A stretch of 64,000 nucleotides of DNA from positions 282,501-346,500 of the forward strand of contig NZ_CP134050.1 of the NCBI RefSeq assembly GCF_031583145.1. Reading direction: 5' to 3'. The notes beneath the pieces are model-generated. The model did not search any database. It was not told the DNA's origin and worked only from the letters and a program-made list of their open reading frames with translations. This document shows, one piece after another, positions 62,820-64,000 of this stretch; positions within the stretch are counted from its first letter, which is position 1; every line of letters begins with the position of its first letter. The position numbers and the translations under genes are program-made. Origin of the DNA: Brevibacillus brevis. Its GTDB lineage: Bacteria; Bacillota; Bacilli; Brevibacillales; Brevibacillaceae.

Positions 62820-62837
62820 TTTACACGTTTGTGTAAA
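62820..62837. promoter_or_regulatory. Palindrome upstream of the copper ATPase
   Basis: TTTACAC, GTTT, GTGTAAA form a perfect 7 + 4 + 7 inverted repeat in the gap between the divergent lipoprotein and copA-like genes. Its regulator is not identified; copper (CsoR/CopY) or redox regulators are possible. Confidence 0.5.
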
Positions 62838-62945
62838 TCAATTCCGCTCTTCGGTTTGGGGAATCTTCACTTGCATTCTAAATCTTCTCGGCAGCGCATA
62901 CGTATTACAACGGGACATGCGTTGGTGACAGAGGAGTGTTCGGGA

Positions 62946-64000
62946 ATGACCATGAGACAGACGTATCAGGTCACGGGGATGACTTGTGCAGCCTGTGCCA
63001 GCCGGATCGAGAAGATATTGACCAGGACAGATGGCGTGATAGAGGTGCAAGTCAGCCTGGCGACCAACAAGGCACGCGTCGCCTACGACGATCAGCAGAT
63101 CGATGACGAAGCGATCATCGCGCGAATCGAAAAGCTCGGCTATCAGGCAAGGCCGGACAAGAAAGGCGAAGCGCATTCGGAAAAAGACGACCTGCTGCGC
63201 CGTTTTTTCTTGTCGGGGCTCCTGACCATCCCTTTTTTGTGGGCGATGGCCGCTCATTTTTCCTTTTCCTCGTTCATTTGGGTCCCGCCGCTGTTTTTGC
63301 ACCCATATTTTCAACTGGCCTTGGCGCTGCCTATCCAGTTTTGGATCGGCTATCCCTTTTATGCGGGGGCTTGGCATGCCTTGAAAAGCAAGACAGCCAA
63401 CATGGATGTCCTCGTCGTCCTCAGCACGTCCGCCGCTTTTTTTTACAGCCATTACATCACCTTTGCCACCCAACCGGCGTCCGCTCATCCTCCGACTCTC
63501 TACTACGAGACCTGCGCCGTCATTTTTACGTTTCTGCTCTTGGGCAAATACCTGGAAGCGATGGCCAAAGACCGCAGCAAGCACGCGATCCGGCAGCTCC
63601 ACCAGCTGCAGCCGAAGATCGCAAATGTCCTGCGTCCCTCGGGTGTCACCCCCGTACCGGTCACGGAGCTGACTGTAGGCGATATTTTTATCGTCAAGCC
63701 AGGGGAGCGCATCCCGACTGACGGAGTCGTTATCGAAGGCCGATCGACGGTGGATCAGTCCATCTTCACAGGGGAAAGCTTGCCTGTCGAGAAAGGGAGC
63801 GGGGAGACGGTCATCGGAGCGACGTTGAACCAAAACGGCTGGCTGAAAGTAAAAACGACCAGGGTCGGGGACGAGACTGCCTTGACCCAGGTGATCCATA
63901 CGGTGGAAGAAGCGCAAATGTCCAAAGCTCCGATTCAGCGAATGGCAGACGAGATGACGGACATTTTCGTGCCAATCATCATGACGATCGCAGTCACGAC
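62946..64000 (+). CDS. copA: Copper-transporting P-type ATPase, 3' end outside the window
   Basis: Membrane pump exporting Cu(I), 351 codons visible. The N-terminal HMA metal-binding domain has GMTCAACASRIE (CxxC near residues 14-17). Membrane helices follow from about 85, and the actuator-domain TGES motif lies near 275-278. The phosphorylated Asp and CPC motif would be beyond the edge. GAGGAG lies ten bases before the ATG at 62946; a second ATG at 62952 is possible. Adjacent SafE-like and FixH-like genes support a copper role. Confidence 0.9.
   Translation, partial: MTMRQTYQVTGMTCAACASRIEKILTRTDGVIEVQVSLATNKARVAYDDQQIDDEAIIARIEKLGYQARPDKKGEAHSEKDDLLRRFFLSGLLTIPFLWAMAAHFSFSSFIWVPPLFLHPYFQLALALPIQFWIGYPFYAGAWHALKSKTANMDVLVVLSTSAAFFYSHYITFATQPASAHPPTLYYETCAVIFTFLLLGKYLEAMAKDRSKHAIRQLHQLQPKIANVLRPSGVTPVPVTELTVGDIFIVKPGERIPTDGVVIEGRSTVDQSIFTGESLPVEKGSGETVIGATLNQNGWLKVKTTRVGDETALTQVIHTVEEAQMSKAPIQRMADEMTDIFVPIIMTIAVT

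Overview
The window is a piece of a Gram-positive, spore-former type genome of moderate G+C. The gene order 23S rRNA, ten tRNAs, arginase, sigW-rsiW, cdaA-cdaR-glmM, glmS ribozyme-glmS, together with a small Spo0E-like gene, fits Bacilli. The overall style (many TTG and GTG starts, strong GGAGG ribosome sites, many paralogous regulators) suggests Brevibacillus or a close Paenibacillaceae relative. That placement is an inference from gene content, not from a database comparison.

Region 1 (1-12250) is conserved core: the 3' part of a 23S rRNA gene with no 5S gene behind it, a tRNA cluster (Asn, Thr, Glu, Val, Tyr, Gln, Lys, Arg, Pro, Gly), arginase, a Spo0E-like gene on the minus strand, the sigma-W/anti-sigma-W pair with an autoregulatory promoter, the c-di-AMP cyclase and its regulator, phosphoglucosamine mutase, and the ribozyme-controlled glucosamine-6-phosphate synthase.

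Region 2 (12250-26600) is a catabolic island. It holds an APC permease and a cytosolic amidohydrolase behind a MerR-type operator, a GntR/FadR regulator, a MerR protein fused to a zinc site and a degenerate methyltransferase fold, a decayed second copy of the operator-permease module, and then a run of plus-strand genes: FMN-binding split-barrel protein, HpaB-family flavin monooxygenase, omega-amidase-like nitrilase, DUF2848, cupin, MHS symporter, a stand-alone FAD synthetase and a secreted amidohydrolase. Four TGTATACA sites mark a probable GntR regulon. The set looks like uptake, oxygenation and deamidation of a nitrogen-containing (perhaps heterocyclic) substrate, with its own FAD supply. 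The substrate is not determined.

Region 3 (26600-40300) is accessory and partly decayed: a DHA2 drug exporter with a divergent TetR and a 35-bp palindrome, a large Rieske protein, an Lrp/AsnC-EamA pair, an MmgE/PrpD gene with an internal deletion, a nadA 3' stub behind a tandem repeat, a PadR/HAAS-SEDS pair, broken LLM monooxygenase and CGNR genes, and a ROK-MFS pair with a palindromic operator.

Region 4 (40500-46510) is the strongest candidate for an undescribed system: a tightly packed three-gene operon encoding a nitrilase-fold enzyme with an intact Glu-Lys-Cys triad, a 1,114-residue Rad50/SMC-like ATPase with an extra N-terminal domain and a CxxC zinc-hook-like motif, and a two-helix membrane protein with a macro-like domain resembling the effector of type II Thoeris. 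It looks like a defence operon, but this is inference.

Region 5 (46690-64000) carries Ada, a DJ-1/PfpI protein, acetyltransferases, YitT and YjdF membrane proteins, an SLH-type exported protein, an ECF sigma factor with a YcdB-type anti-sigma, an AraC regulator, two unknown membrane proteins, a class C acid phosphatase, an APH-family kinase, and at the right edge a copper-related set (SafE-like membrane protein, FixH-like lipoprotein, truncated copper P-type ATPase). No CRISPR array, prophage or insertion sequence was recognised.
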